Source: Limimaricola sp.
Lineage (GTDB): Bacteria > Pseudomonadota > Alphaproteobacteria > Rhodobacterales > Rhodobacteraceae
Length of the DNA: 64,000 nucleotides
Reading direction: 5' to 3'
Assembly: GCF_016125575.1 (NCBI RefSeq)
Contig: NZ_WGLM01000003.1
Coordinates: 62,001 to 126,000, forward strand
A program made the translations under genes and the position numbers. The notes below the pieces were generated by a model that did no database searches, was not told the origin of the DNA, and was given only the letters and a program-made list of their open reading frames with translations. Of the stretch, positions 44,656 through 53,011 are shown in pieces (the first letter of the stretch is position 1; each line of letters opens with the position of its first letter).

Positions 44656-45472
44656 GGTGCTGTCAGATGAATGCGAACCAGTCTCCGTTGCCCCCTACTC
44701 CATCCTTCGATTAGCCAGCGAGAAGGTCGCGCCACTCTGCGAGAGCGGCGGCACGGGTCTGCCTGTAGGTGTCGCGGTCTTGGAGGTGGCGCTCCGTCGG
44801 AAAGTGGTTATGGACCAAGGCATGAACTGAGGCGAACTCCCGCAACGTTCGCATGCGCCGGTACCGCAACATCGCCCCTTCTCGTCGACGGAACGGCGGG
44901 GGCGAATTTTCGGCACGGTTGTTGAGCCAGCGGCCCATCTCGCGGTCATCGCCGCGACACATGTCCTTCAGGGCGGCCCAGTAGGACCGAAGACGATCCG
45001 TTACGATGGTCTCAGGTCGACCATGCCGCTTTATCGATTTCTTCAAGAATTTCAGTGCTTCCTTGCGATCGCGCGTTCTGGTGACGATGCTTTCCAGCAC
45101 CTCCTCCTCGTGATCAACGGCCCACTATAGGTAGATCCGTTCGCAGTTGATCTTCACGAAGACCTCATCCAAATGCCAGCGCCAGCGGCTCGACCTGGTC
45201 CCCGAAACCCGACGTTTTCGGACCTCTTCGGCGAATAGCGGGCCGAACCTGTTCCGCCCGAACCGCGCCGTCTCGTGGCAATTGTCGATGCCCCGCTCGT
45301 GCAGAAGGTCCTCCACGTTGCGCAGCGACTACGGGAACCGGACATACATCATCACCGCCAGGCGAATGGCCTCGGGGCTGGGCCGGAAATACCGGAAAGG
45401 GCTGCCTTTGGTCATCCGGAAACGCTATGGGACTGCCCTGTCCGGCTCAAGAGACTTTCCTCTGACAGGGCC
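44656..45472 (-). mobile_element. IS6-family insertion sequence, inactive
   Basis: 817 bases bounded by imperfect inverted repeats: left GGTGCTGTCAGATGAA at 44656, right (reverse complement) GGCCCTGTCAGAGGAA ending at 45472. The length and a single DDE transposase gene fit the IS6 family. No 8-base target duplication was found (GTTGGAGC left, GCCTGTCT right), so the copy may have moved by co-integration or been rearranged. Related relics occur at 2310-2492 and 12447-12846. Confidence 0.82.
44711..45415 (-). pseudogene. IS6-family transposase broken by two amber codons
   Basis: Reading from the ATG at 45415 gives a 234-codon frame of the family's usual length. It starts with FRYFRPSPEAIRLAVMMYV and ends with RRMRTLREFASVHALVHNHF and ALAEWRDLLAG. 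Two TAG codons interrupt it, one after VRFP (usually Leu follows) and one after RIYL (usually Trp). The DDE residues appear present: Asp in HLDEVFVKI, Asp in IVTDRLRSYW and Glu in NNRAENSPPPF. No frameshift is needed. The protein cannot be made without read-through. Confidence 0.85.
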
Positions 45473-45760
45473 GCCTGTCTCGAAACACCCGCCGGCCAGA
45501 AACCGGATTGCAGCAAGCGGCGGCATGCCGATGTAGGGCATCCTTTTCAGGATGTTGGTATCGATGCTGGGACAAGACAACGACTCCCTAGAATGTCCTT
45601 GCTTATCAAGTATTCATAGTGATGATTGGCGGAGGAGAAGGGCCTGCCGTCGAACCTTCTCTACCCATTAAAGCATTGCTTTTATTAGCTTAACTAAATT
45701 TGAACCGGTCAATTTCTTAATAAGCGACTGCCATCCAAATCGGTTTAAGGTGACGAGAAG
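45473..45760. other. AT-richer intergenic stretch
   Basis: 288 bases between the IS6 right end and the stop of the AraC-type gene. Bases 45660-45730 are noticeably AT-rich for this window. A loose GAGAAGG/CCTTCTC inverted repeat lies near 45633-45659. No gene, RNA or convincing promoter was seen. Confidence 0.4.
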
Positions 45761-46651
45761 TTACTCTGCTGCGTGGACGGACCGGTCCTGTCTTGGAGGC
45801 ACACCGAACTTGCGGGCGTATTCCCGCGAGAACTGGGCCGAGCTTTCGTATCCGACCCCGAACGCAACCTCAGAGACCTTCTCGTCTGTACTGCGCAATG
45901 CGTCGCGGGCGCGCAGGAGTCGCAAGTCCTTCTGGTATTGCAGCGGCGAGGTGCCGGTGACAGCCTTGAAGTGCTCGAAAAAGGCCGAACTGCTCATGCC
46001 TGCACGTTCCGCCAGCGCGCCGACCACAAGCGGGCGGGCAAGGTCCGACTGGATCTCGCGCGTGGCCTGAAAAATACGGCTGGCTGTCGTCTCGTGCCAA
46101 AGGAGCTTGCGCAGCGGTTCGGCATGGGCGCCGAGGAGGAGTCGGGCATGGATTTCGCGCGCCGTGATCGGGGCCAGCAGGCGGCGCGACTCCTCGTAAT
46201 CGCAGTGCCCGAGATAGCGCAACAGCGCGCCCTCCATCTCGAGGTCGGTCTGGCAGAGCGAGATCGAGAAGGGGTCATGCTGACCGGCGGCACGGGCGGG
46301 CGCCACATCAGCGGCCATCCCGCGCAGGAGGTCGAGGTCGATCGGGAACACTAGCGCGACATAAGGACGGTCCGGCGAGGCCTCGGTGATGCGCGAGACG
46401 ACCGGCACGGCATGGCTGACAACGAGCGATTGTCCGTCGGCCACGCGCAGGGTCCTTGTGCTCGTGCCGACCTCCTTGGCACCTTGCAGAACCAGGCAGA
46501 GAAGCGGGCGGTAGACGGTCGCGTCCTGCCCGGCCGGGGCGGAATGGCGCAGGATATGCAGCCCGCTCGGGGCGTGCGTGAGCGCGCGTTGCGCGGGCCC
46601 GTCCCGGTCGAGCAGCGCCGATATATGGTCGAGAAGGCGTCCGCGGCTCAT
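45761..46651 (-). CDS. AraC-family regulator with AraC-type N-terminal (cupin) domain
   Basis: 296 residues from the ATG at 46651, preceded by AAGGAGA at six bases; a longer reading begins at 46669. The N-terminal half matches the AraC_N effector domain (ICLVLQGAKEV-like region LLCLVLQGAKEVGTSTRTL, SHAVPVVSRITEASPD). The C-terminal half has two HTHs (GALAERAGMSSSAFFEHFKA, then VAFGVGYESSAQFSREYARKFG). It is divergent from two SDR genes, its most likely targets, an arrangement common for this subgroup. Confidence 0.9.
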   Translation of the reverse strand: MSRGRLLDHISALLDRDGPAQRALTHAPSGLHILRHSAPAGQDATVYRPLLCLVLQGAKEVGTSTRTLRVADGQSLVVSHAVPVVSRITEASPDRPYVALVFPIDLDLLRGMAADVAPARAAGQHDPFSISLCQTDLEMEGALLRYLGHCDYEESRRLLAPITAREIHARLLLGAHAEPLRKLLWHETTASRIFQATREIQSDLARPLVVGALAERAGMSSSAFFEHFKAVTGTSPLQYQKDLRLLRARDALRSTDEKVSEVAFGVGYESSAQFSREYARKFGVPPRQDRSVHAAE

Positions 46652-46807
46652 CTCTGTCTCCTTGGGCAAACTCTAGCACAGAGATCTCGCGTTCTTGCAT
46701 GGAACTTAGCAATTCTGGAGGATCAGGCAAGAAATTCGGCCAATCGGGAAAGAATGGACGCGCCCGTCGTACTAGGGTCGACGGACCGAAACATGAGGAG
46801 AACGACC

Positions 46808-47677
46808 ATGGCGAATGTGTTTATCACGGGGATTGCGGGCGGCTTAGGCAAGCCAACGGCGCTGGCGCTGCTGGCGCACGGTCACGCGGTCGCGGGCAGC
46901 GTGCGCAGTCGTGCGGGGCGCAGCGCCGCCAACGTCGCCGGACTGGAAGCCGCCGGCGCTTATATCGTCGAGTTGGACGTGACGGACACCGCCAGCACCG
47001 ATGCGGGCGTGGCGCAGGCCATCGCGACGCTCGGCGGCCTGGACGTTGTGTTCAACAACGCAGGCGTAGGCTCCCAGGGCATCCAGGAATTGATGTCGCC
47101 CGAGGACATGGGACGCGTCTTCGACGTGAACGTTACGGGCGTGCAGCGCGTGATGCGCGCCGCCCTGCCGCATATGCGCGCGCAGGGTCGCGGCACGGTG
47201 CTTTATACCTCCAGCCTGATCGGCCGCATCGCCACGCCGTTCTACGGCACCTACTCGGCGTCAAAATGGGCGCTCGAGGCCATCGTCGAATGCTACCGGA
47301 CGGAATTGTCGGGTTTCGGCGTCGAATCCTGCATCATCGAACCGGGCGCAATGCCCACCGCCTTTTTCGACAGGATGATCGCGCCCGCCGATCCCGCGCG
47401 CGAGGCGGAATATGGCGAATTCGCCGCCGTTCCAGCAATGTCGGCGGCGGGTCTTGCGCAGATGCTGAAGGCCACGCCCGACCAGCGCCCGGAACGAATC
47501 GCCGAGGCGGTGGTGGCCCTGCTCGACCTGCCCTTCGGCGAGAAGCCCTTCCGCACGGTCGTCGACCATACCGGGGTCGGCCCCCATATCGAACGTTACA
47601 ACGGCGTGCTGCATGACGTGACCCGCACTGTCCTGTCCAATTTCGGCATGGCGCAGATGCTCGACCTGAACGCCTGA
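46808..47677 (+). CDS. short-chain dehydrogenase/reductase
   Basis: 289 residues from the ATG at 46808 with GAGGAGAACG upstream. Motifs: FITGIAGGLGKPTALALL, VVFNNAGVGSQG, Ser in LYTSSLIGRI and the active-site pair in YSASKWALEA. The substrate is unknown. It begins about 155 bases from the divergent AraC-type gene and is followed after ten bases by another SDR, so the two form an operon. Confidence 0.9.
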   Translation: MANVFITGIAGGLGKPTALALLAHGHAVAGSVRSRAGRSAANVAGLEAAGAYIVELDVTDTASTDAGVAQAIATLGGLDVVFNNAGVGSQGIQELMSPEDMGRVFDVNVTGVQRVMRAALPHMRAQGRGTVLYTSSLIGRIATPFYGTYSASKWALEAIVECYRTELSGFGVESCIIEPGAMPTAFFDRMIAPADPAREAEYGEFAAVPAMSAAGLAQMLKATPDQRPERIAEAVVALLDLPFGEKPFRTVVDHTGVGPHIERYNGVLHDVTRTVLSNFGMAQMLDLNA

Positions 47678-47687
47678 GGAAGCACCC

Positions 47688-48500
47688 ATGAAGACAATCC
47701 TGATCACAGGCGCCTCCTCCGGCATCGGCAAGGCCACGGCGCTGCGGTTTCAGTCAGAGGGCTGGAACGTCGTCGCCACCATGCGCGACCCTTCCGCCGG
47801 CGCGGACTTGGGCACGCTGGACAACGTTCTTGTCACCCGGCTCGACGTGACAGATGCGGGCTCGATCGCCCCGGCGGTGGCTGACGGCATCACCCGCTTC
47901 GGCCGGATCGACGCGCTCCTCAACAACGCCGGTTACGGCGCCTATGGCCCGCTGGAGGCCTTCTCGACCGAGCGAATCCGCCGGCAGTTCGACACCAACG
48001 TGATCGGACTTCTGGAGGTAACAAAGGCCGTTTTGCCGCACATGCGCGCGAACCGTTCTGGCACGATCGTCAACATCTCGTCCATCGGCGGGCAGATCAC
48101 CTTCCCGCTCGGGACTCTCTACCACGGCACCAAGTTCGCCGTCGAAGGCCTGTCCGAGGCACTGCACTATGAACTCGAACCGCTCGGCATCCGGGTGCGC
48201 ATTGTCGAGCCTGGCATGATCAAGACAGACTTCGGCGGCCGGTCCTTCGACTTCGCGATGGATGAAACGCTCGCGGACTATGCCCCGACCGCCGCGGCCA
48301 TGGGGCGGTTGTTCGGCAAGCTGGCCGCGAACCCGTCGGCCCCCGAGGTCGTCGCCGAGGTCATCTGGCAGGCCGTGAACGCGCCCAAGGACCGCCTGCG
48401 CTTCCGCGCAGGCCAGGATGCCCATACTCTGCTCGACGACCGAAAGGCCAAAGACGATGTGACTTTCATCGGCGGGATCAAGGACCTGATGGGGAGCTGA
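47688..48500 (+). CDS. short-chain dehydrogenase/reductase
   Basis: 270 residues with GAGGAAG upstream of the ATG. It carries ILITGASSGIGKATALRF, LLNNAGYGAYGP, Ser in VNISSIGGQ and YHGTKFAVEGLSEAL (Tyr-x-x-x-Lys). It resembles the short-chain oxidoreductases often regulated by divergent AraC-type activators. It follows the first SDR by ten bases. The segment 48501-48789 beyond it holds no convincing gene. Confidence 0.9.
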   Translation: MKTILITGASSGIGKATALRFQSEGWNVVATMRDPSAGADLGTLDNVLVTRLDVTDAGSIAPAVADGITRFGRIDALLNNAGYGAYGPLEAFSTERIRRQFDTNVIGLLEVTKAVLPHMRANRSGTIVNISSIGGQITFPLGTLYHGTKFAVEGLSEALHYELEPLGIRVRIVEPGMIKTDFGGRSFDFAMDETLADYAPTAAAMGRLFGKLAANPSAPEVVAEVIWQAVNAPKDRLRFRAGQDAHTLLDDRKAKDDVTFIGGIKDLMGS

Positions 48501-48789
48501 CGCCAGCCAGTCGGACGATCACATATCAGAGCTGGCTGTCCGGGAGGGACAGAGCCCGGGTGGACCGGCCATCCGTCCACCGCGAGCGGGTCAGAAGCGA
48601 GTTCTATCCCGGTCGCGAAAGATGGCGGAGGGGATCGGCCTGCCTTCAAAACTTTCGATCTCGGCCAAACAATGCGTTCCCGATCTTGCGACAAAACCGT
48701 AGGGCACCAGGATCTGCGTTGTCGCGGCACCTCTGTGACTGGCATTGGCTTGTCCTGTCGTAGATTTTCCTCGACAAAAGATCTGGGCC

Positions 48790-49887
48790 ATGCCCGATTA
48801 TATTTTGATTCCGATCGACACGGAGGGTCATGACGTGACCAATGACAAGGAAGACCGCGCTCACCTGCCCGCAGCGGAAAACGGGCCCAACAGCATCGCC
48901 AGGGCAAGCGTGAACAGAAGTGCGCAGACCTACTTTGCGCAGGTCGTCGGGTCGGGCGTTGTCGTGTCGATCTTCGGCGCCGTGACCTCGACGCCAGTCA
49001 TCGGTGTCACCACAGTCGCGGCTTCGCTGGTGGGGCCAGTCTGGAACATGCCGGCGCAGGCCGCGCCCGGCGGCCCGCCTGGCCCCCCCGGACCTCCCGG
49101 TCCTCCCGGACCTCCAGGAATGTTTGGCTTTCCGGGCGCGCCTGGGACTCCGGGAAGCCCCGGCCTTCCGGGACCTCCAGGACCGCCGGGAATGCAGGGA
49201 CCGCCCGGAAATCAAGGCCCTATAGGCGAGATAGGTCTTCCTGGGCCGACCGGCCCGACGGGCGCACCCGGTCCGATGGGGCCGATCGGGCCCATTGGCG
49301 CACCCGGTCCGACGGGGCCGACCGGCGCACCCGGTACACCCGGGGCACCCGGTGAACCTGGTATGCCTGGCGCACCTGGTACGCCCGGGCCGACCGGACC
49401 CATTGGCGCCATCGGGCCGACCGGACCTACCGGTGCACCTGGTACGCCCGGGGCGACCGGGCCTGCTGGCGCAACCGGGCCCGCCGGACCCACTGGCGCG
49501 ACCGGGCCGACCGGGCCCACTGGCGCAACCGGGGCCACTGGACCTACCGGCGCAGCCGGTACACCCGGACCGGCGGGGCCCATTGGCGCAACCGGACCCA
49601 CTGGCCCCTCGGGTGTGAACAGTCCAGAATTTGCCCAGTTGCGGGCCGATCAGCGCGAAAGCGCGGCGATGGGTATGGCGATGGGCATTCTGACCGGCGA
49701 CCCGAATCACGACAATTCGTTCGGGATTGCGGCCGGCGCCTACCAAGGCAGTTCCGCCTTCGCCTTCGGCTTCAGCCACTATTTCGAACGGGGCGATTCG
49801 TCTTCGATCCGTTTGCAGTTGAACATCGCCATCGGGGCCGACAGCGGCGCTGTCGGCGGGGCTGGCGCGGTGATCTGGGGCTTCTGA
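48790..49887 (+). CDS. collagen-like protein with YadA-anchor-like C-terminus
   Basis: 365 residues from the ATG at 48790, which lacks a clear ribosome site; 48745 is in frame too. Residues 1-50 are polar. Residues 52-85 are hydrophobic ([20 protein letters not shown] and onward), ending at a possible cleavage site MPAQA. Residues 95-274 are 60 uninterrupted Gly-X-Y triplets, 26 of them with Pro in the Y position. The last 91 residues ([44 protein letters not shown]) resemble a YadA-type trimeric outer-membrane anchor and finish with Phe, as outer-membrane barrels do. It probably forms a surface triple-helical stalk. A prolyl-hydroxylase-like gene follows. Confidence 0.86.
   Translation: MPDYILIPIDTEGHDVTNDKEDRAHLPAAENGPNSIARASVNRSAQTYFAQVVGSGVVVSIFGAVTSTPVIGVTTVAASLVGPVWNMPAQAAPGGPPGPPGPPGPPGPPGMFGFPGAPGTPGSPGLPGPPGPPGMQGPPGNQGPIGEIGLPGPTGPTGAPGPMGPIGPIGAPGPTGPTGAPGTPGAPGEPGMPGAPGTPGPTGPIGAIGPTGPTGAPGTPGATGPAGATGPAGPTGATGPTGPTGATGATGPTGAAGTPGPAGPIGATGPTGPSGVNSPEFAQLRADQRESAAMGMAMGILTGDPNHDNSFGIAAGAYQGSSAFAFGFSHYFERGDSSSIRLQLNIAIGADSGAVGGAGAVIWGF
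49072..49611 (+). repeat. 60 perfect Gly-X-Y (collagen) triplets
   Basis: 540 bases encoding exactly 60 consecutive Gly-X-Y units with no break. The first part is rich in GPP; the second is built mainly of [12 protein letters not shown] and GPA, with recurring blocks at DNA level. Gly codon choice is mixed, which argues for an old, selected array rather than a fresh simple-repeat expansion. Confidence 0.93.
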
Positions 49888-49981
49888 TCGGTGAAATCCG
49901 CTCGTGTCCGGGGCGATGGCCCTGGGCACGAACCGCGCGAACGTGCGCCTCGATCAAGCGGTTTTCAACGGAGATTTATTG

Positions 49982-50581
49982 ATGCGTGGAGAGTGGTGCT
50001 TCTTTCCCGGGAAGTTCTCGCCGGAAAGTTGCGACGAGATAATCGCGATGGGCCTGGAACGCGCCGACAGTCCCGGAACCGTTGGCGGCGAGACGCGCCG
50101 CCCCCCAACGGTGGCGCGGGAAATCCGGCAATCCAGCGTGACGTGGCTGCCCCGGCATGATGCGCGGCTCAACGGCCTCTTCTCGGTGCTCGATGATTTC
50201 GTATGGGAAGCCAACAACACCTGGTTCGGCGTCGATTACGATTATCACGGCACCAACGCGCTGCAGTTCACCATCTATCGTGGCAAGGCCGCCGAGGCCG
50301 CGTCGGGCGACTATTACCACGCCCATTCCGATACCGCGTGGATCTCGGAATATCCGGCGCAGCGAAAGCTGAGTGTCGTCGTGCAACTGAGCGACCCTGA
50401 CGACTACGACGGCGGCGACTTCACGATGGAGCACGTGTCGCAACAGATCCCGTCCGAGCAGATCAAGCAGCGCGGCACGGTGCTGGTCTTTCCGTCCCTG
50501 ATCCGGCACGGCGTCGCGCCGGTCACGCGCGGCACCCGCTATTCGCTGGTGGGATGGTACATGGGGCCGGCCTGGCGCTGA
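49982..50581 (+). CDS. 2-oxoglutarate/Fe(II) oxygenase, prolyl 4-hydroxylase (PKHD) type
   Basis: 199 residues from the ATG at 49982, chosen for AACGGAG about nine bases upstream and because the protein then starts with the family opening WCFFPGKFSPESCDEII; GTG 49904 and ATG 49916 are in frame. Iron ligands are His115 and Asp117 (YHAHSDTAW) and His176 (LIRHGVAP); Arg186 in RGTRYSLVGW should bind 2-oxoglutarate. YDGGDFTME also matches PKHD-type enzymes. It directly follows the collagen-like gene, so hydroxylation of its Y-position prolines is the natural hypothesis. It has no signal peptide, so it would act in the cytoplasm before export. Confidence 0.87.
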   Translation: MRGEWCFFPGKFSPESCDEIIAMGLERADSPGTVGGETRRPPTVAREIRQSSVTWLPRHDARLNGLFSVLDDFVWEANNTWFGVDYDYHGTNALQFTIYRGKAAEAASGDYYHAHSDTAWISEYPAQRKLSVVVQLSDPDDYDGGDFTMEHVSQQIPSEQIKQRGTVLVFPSLIRHGVAPVTRGTRYSLVGWYMGPAWR

Positions 50582-50620
50582 GCGGCGCGAGCGAGCGATT
50601 CACAAAGTGGCAACCGCGCA

Positions 50621-51928
50621 ATGTTCATAGCAATTCTCTGGTTCGGCGATGCGGCCCTGCCGCAGGCGCTGAAGGCCGATATCGCGTCGTGGTGCCGCCG
50701 CACCGGCCTGGGCGATGTCGGCATGGCCGAGATCGACGGTCCCTCACCGACGTCTCCCGACCTGTCGGTGAAACTCGAAGCCCTGGCGCGCGATCACGGC
50801 CTTCCCACCCCGACCCTTTTCGTCATCGGCGACGGGGCGACAGGGCGGATCACCGCGATACCTGGCCTCCCGCAGGTCGACTGGCCCTATCGGGCAGGTC
50901 TTGCGCTGGTGCCGCTCCCGATCGCCCTTTGGCAAACCGACCCACGGCTTTTCGAGGCGGTTTTCGTGACCTCCGTCATCGCGCGGCTGTCGAGCAGCGT
51001 CGATGTCGCCAGCCGCCTGCACCTCAACGAACGGCGGCTGAATAACGCTTTCGACCAGATGCAGGGCGTCTCGGTCGAGGGGGTGTCCCACGCGCTTTTC
51101 GCGCGCCACTTGCTGGGCTCGCTCCGCGGCGAGGCGCCGGCGCCCTCGACCGGCGCCGAGCCCGACAACGATTTCAGCGTGGCACGGAGAAACAACCAGG
51201 CGTTACTGGCGCTGGAGCGCGGCGGGCGGCCGGGCGTTGCACCCGAGGCGCGGGCCGACGCGGTACGGGCCGCGATCAGCCACCTTGAAGAGGCCGCGCG
51301 CATCGCCGCCCGGATCGAGGCGCCCGCGGATCGGCAGGCGCTGCTGCGCTACAACCTCCTGTCCGCCCGCCTTCTGTTGTCCGAGCTTGTGCCCGACGAG
51401 GCGGGACCAACACCGCAGAGCGCCGCGGCGGTTCGGGCTGACATCGTCGCGGGCTTTCTCGACGGGTATGTCGCCGCCGAAGCGGCCCTGCGTCTGGCCG
51501 GTCCCGCCGGAGCCGGCCGCGCCGAGGCCGAGGCCGCGCTGAGGCTGCTGGCGGACGGCCTGCCTGGGCGGTCGGCCGTGTTGCACTTCCGGCTTGGAAA
51601 TGCGGCGCTGGACGAGGCGCGCGCCGCCGGCCGGCCGGTGCCCGAGGAAACGCTGGCCGCTTTCGACCGTGCCGCCACCCTGCTTGAGGCGCGATTCACG
51701 ACTGCCACCAACAAAGCGGGCCGCTATGCCGTGCTGTTCGAACACGCCAACATTCTGCTTGCCGCGGCGACGTTGACCGACGACCCCGCGCGGCAGACCA
51801 GGGCGCGCAACGCCGTGGAACTGATCCAGCGCCGGGCCAGACGCAACGGCGACCAGCGAATCCTCACACATGTGCAACAAATCGCTGCGCGCCTTGACGC
51901 GGCAGCTGCGGCCGCGGCCCCGTCCTGA
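50621..51928 (+). CDS. unrecognised mostly helical protein
   Basis: 435 residues; not a family I can name. The N-terminal 110 residues look alpha/beta (MFIAILWFGDAALPQ, LPTPTLFVIGDGATGRIT). The remainder is Ala/Arg-rich helix, with segments suggestive of TPR-like hairpins (LEEAARIAARIEAPADRQAL, FRLGNAALDEARAAG, VLFEHANILLAAATLTDD). No signal peptide. It begins 39 bases after the oxygenase gene on the same strand, so it probably belongs to the same operon. A scaffold or substrate-handling role is possible but unproven. Confidence 0.7.
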   Translation: MFIAILWFGDAALPQALKADIASWCRRTGLGDVGMAEIDGPSPTSPDLSVKLEALARDHGLPTPTLFVIGDGATGRITAIPGLPQVDWPYRAGLALVPLPIALWQTDPRLFEAVFVTSVIARLSSSVDVASRLHLNERRLNNAFDQMQGVSVEGVSHALFARHLLGSLRGEAPAPSTGAEPDNDFSVARRNNQALLALERGGRPGVAPEARADAVRAAISHLEEAARIAARIEAPADRQALLRYNLLSARLLLSELVPDEAGPTPQSAAAVRADIVAGFLDGYVAAEAALRLAGPAGAGRAEAEAALRLLADGLPGRSAVLHFRLGNAALDEARAAGRPVPEETLAAFDRAATLLEARFTTATNKAGRYAVLFEHANILLAAATLTDDPARQTRARNAVELIQRRARRNGDQRILTHVQQIAARLDAAAAAAAPS

Positions 51929-51931
51929 CCC

Positions 51932-52666
51932 TCACGCGGTATTAGCAATCAGGGTTTCCTGCATCAGCGTGCTCAACTCGTTCCAGATCAGGACAGTCTC
52001 GGGGTGAAGCTCGACTTCGGGCGCCTCTTGCAGCTGTCCATTGTTCATCTGCGGCGCGATCGGACTGTAGGATCGCCCCAGCCAGGCGCACAGACGCGCG
52101 TCCAGCGCAGTCACTTCGCGCACGTCGACGAAGGCAAAGGGGATTGTTCCGCGCAGCTCCCAGTACCGGTCGATCACGGCCATGTTGTAGACCCGCCACC
52201 ATGCCTCGACCCGATCATGCGTGGCGGCGTCGTGACTGTTCAACTCTGGCCGCCACCTGGTCATCGAGTTGATGACCTCTTCGGGACGGCGGAAGACGTG
52301 CAGAACGGCGGGGCGAAAGCCGGCGCGCTGCAATTCCGGCAGCCAGAACCCCATCGTAAAGCAATTGGCCGGTTCCTTGAATCCCCACGCCTCGCCGCGT
52401 CGCCTGCGCAAGATCGCGCGCATCTTCTGGATGAGGCCGTCCGATGGCGGCGCCACGTCGCGCGGAAAGTAGCGCGGCGGCCCTTCGTTCCACTTCATGC
52501 TATCGAGGATTTCCATCGAGCATTGCTGGAATTGCGGGTCCTCGTAAGTGGGATAGAAGGTGCTTACCCATTTCTCGGGATCAAACCCCATGTGGTAGCC
52601 GATGTGCTGGGCGTAGCGTGCCACCAATGACGTGCCAGACGAGTGCATTCCAGAGATGATCAGCAT
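51932..52666 (-). CDS. sulfotransferase-like P-loop protein
   Basis: 244 residues from the ATG at 52666, with AAGGA five bases upstream; 52699 is an alternative. The first residues give a PAPS/P-loop-like motif, LIISGMHSSGTSLVARYA. Later segments (WGFKEPANCFTMGFWLPEL, VLHVFRRPEEVINSMTRW) match the 3'-phosphate-binding strand and Arg/Ser of sulfotransferases. It is convergent with the unknown gene, the stops being 3 bases apart. A role in modifying the neighbouring surface proteins (Tyr or glycan sulfation) is conceivable; its target is unknown. Confidence 0.8.
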   Translation of the reverse strand: MLIISGMHSSGTSLVARYAQHIGYHMGFDPEKWVSTFYPTYEDPQFQQCSMEILDSMKWNEGPPRYFPRDVAPPSDGLIQKMRAILRRRRGEAWGFKEPANCFTMGFWLPELQRAGFRPAVLHVFRRPEEVINSMTRWRPELNSHDAATHDRVEAWWRVYNMAVIDRYWELRGTIPFAFVDVREVTALDARLCAWLGRSYSPIAPQMNNGQLQEAPEVELHPETVLIWNELSTLMQETLIANTA

Positions 52667-52784
52667 CTGGGTCCTTGGTGCTGCTGTGAGCCCCGACATT
52701 CATCCAGTTCATGCCGGAGTTCGCGGTTGAGTTGCTCTGGCCCCCGACCCTGGATCGCCGGCGGTCGGAGTTTCCCGGCCCTGG

Positions 52785-52940
52785 TCACGGTGACGGGCTG
52801 GTTGCGCCACCGGGAATATGCAGGTCGATCAGGACGTTGTATCCGATCGCGCCATGGGGTCCGACCTCGCTCTAGTCTCTGCGCCAAGCTTCCAACTTTT
52901 CGCGGGCATCGGCAAGGTCCGTAAACCAGTTGGCGTTCAT
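52785..52940 (-). pseudogene. C-terminal fragment of an IS3-family transposase (OrfB)
   Basis: Reading leftward gives NANWFTDLADAREKLEAWRR, Asp, an amber TAG where the family has Tyr, then a segment with PHGAIGYNV and LHIPGGATSPSP and a TGA at 52785-52787. This is the well-known end of IS3-family OrfB proteins. Sequence before it (52941 on) does not continue the frame, and IS sequence probably extends left to about 52700. It fills most of the gap 52667-53011, in which no intact gene was seen. Confidence 0.78.
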
Positions 52941-53011
52941 GCCCCCAGCCATCCCGCTGCATTCACGGATTTCGTATCTTGTCCAGGACTTCGCGGGATC
53001 GGAAACCTTGA

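Noticed and set aside
48591-48791. A 66-codon minus-strand frame between the SDR and collagen-like genes
   Set aside because: It has no recognisable family, overlaps the likely promoter of the collagen-like gene and has no supporting ribosome site. It might be a gene fragment, but that cannot be supported.
49212-49601. A Gly/Pro-rich minus-strand frame opposite the collagen repeat
   Set aside because: Collagen-coding DNA reads as another Gly-Pro-Val pattern on the opposite strand. It has no start context and no non-repeat domain.
44711-52940. Amber suppression, because all three stop codons inside transposase remnants are TAG
   Set aside because: Three cases in decaying IS genes are too few, functional genes here use TAG as an ordinary terminator, and no suppressor tRNA was seen. 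Simple decay explains it.
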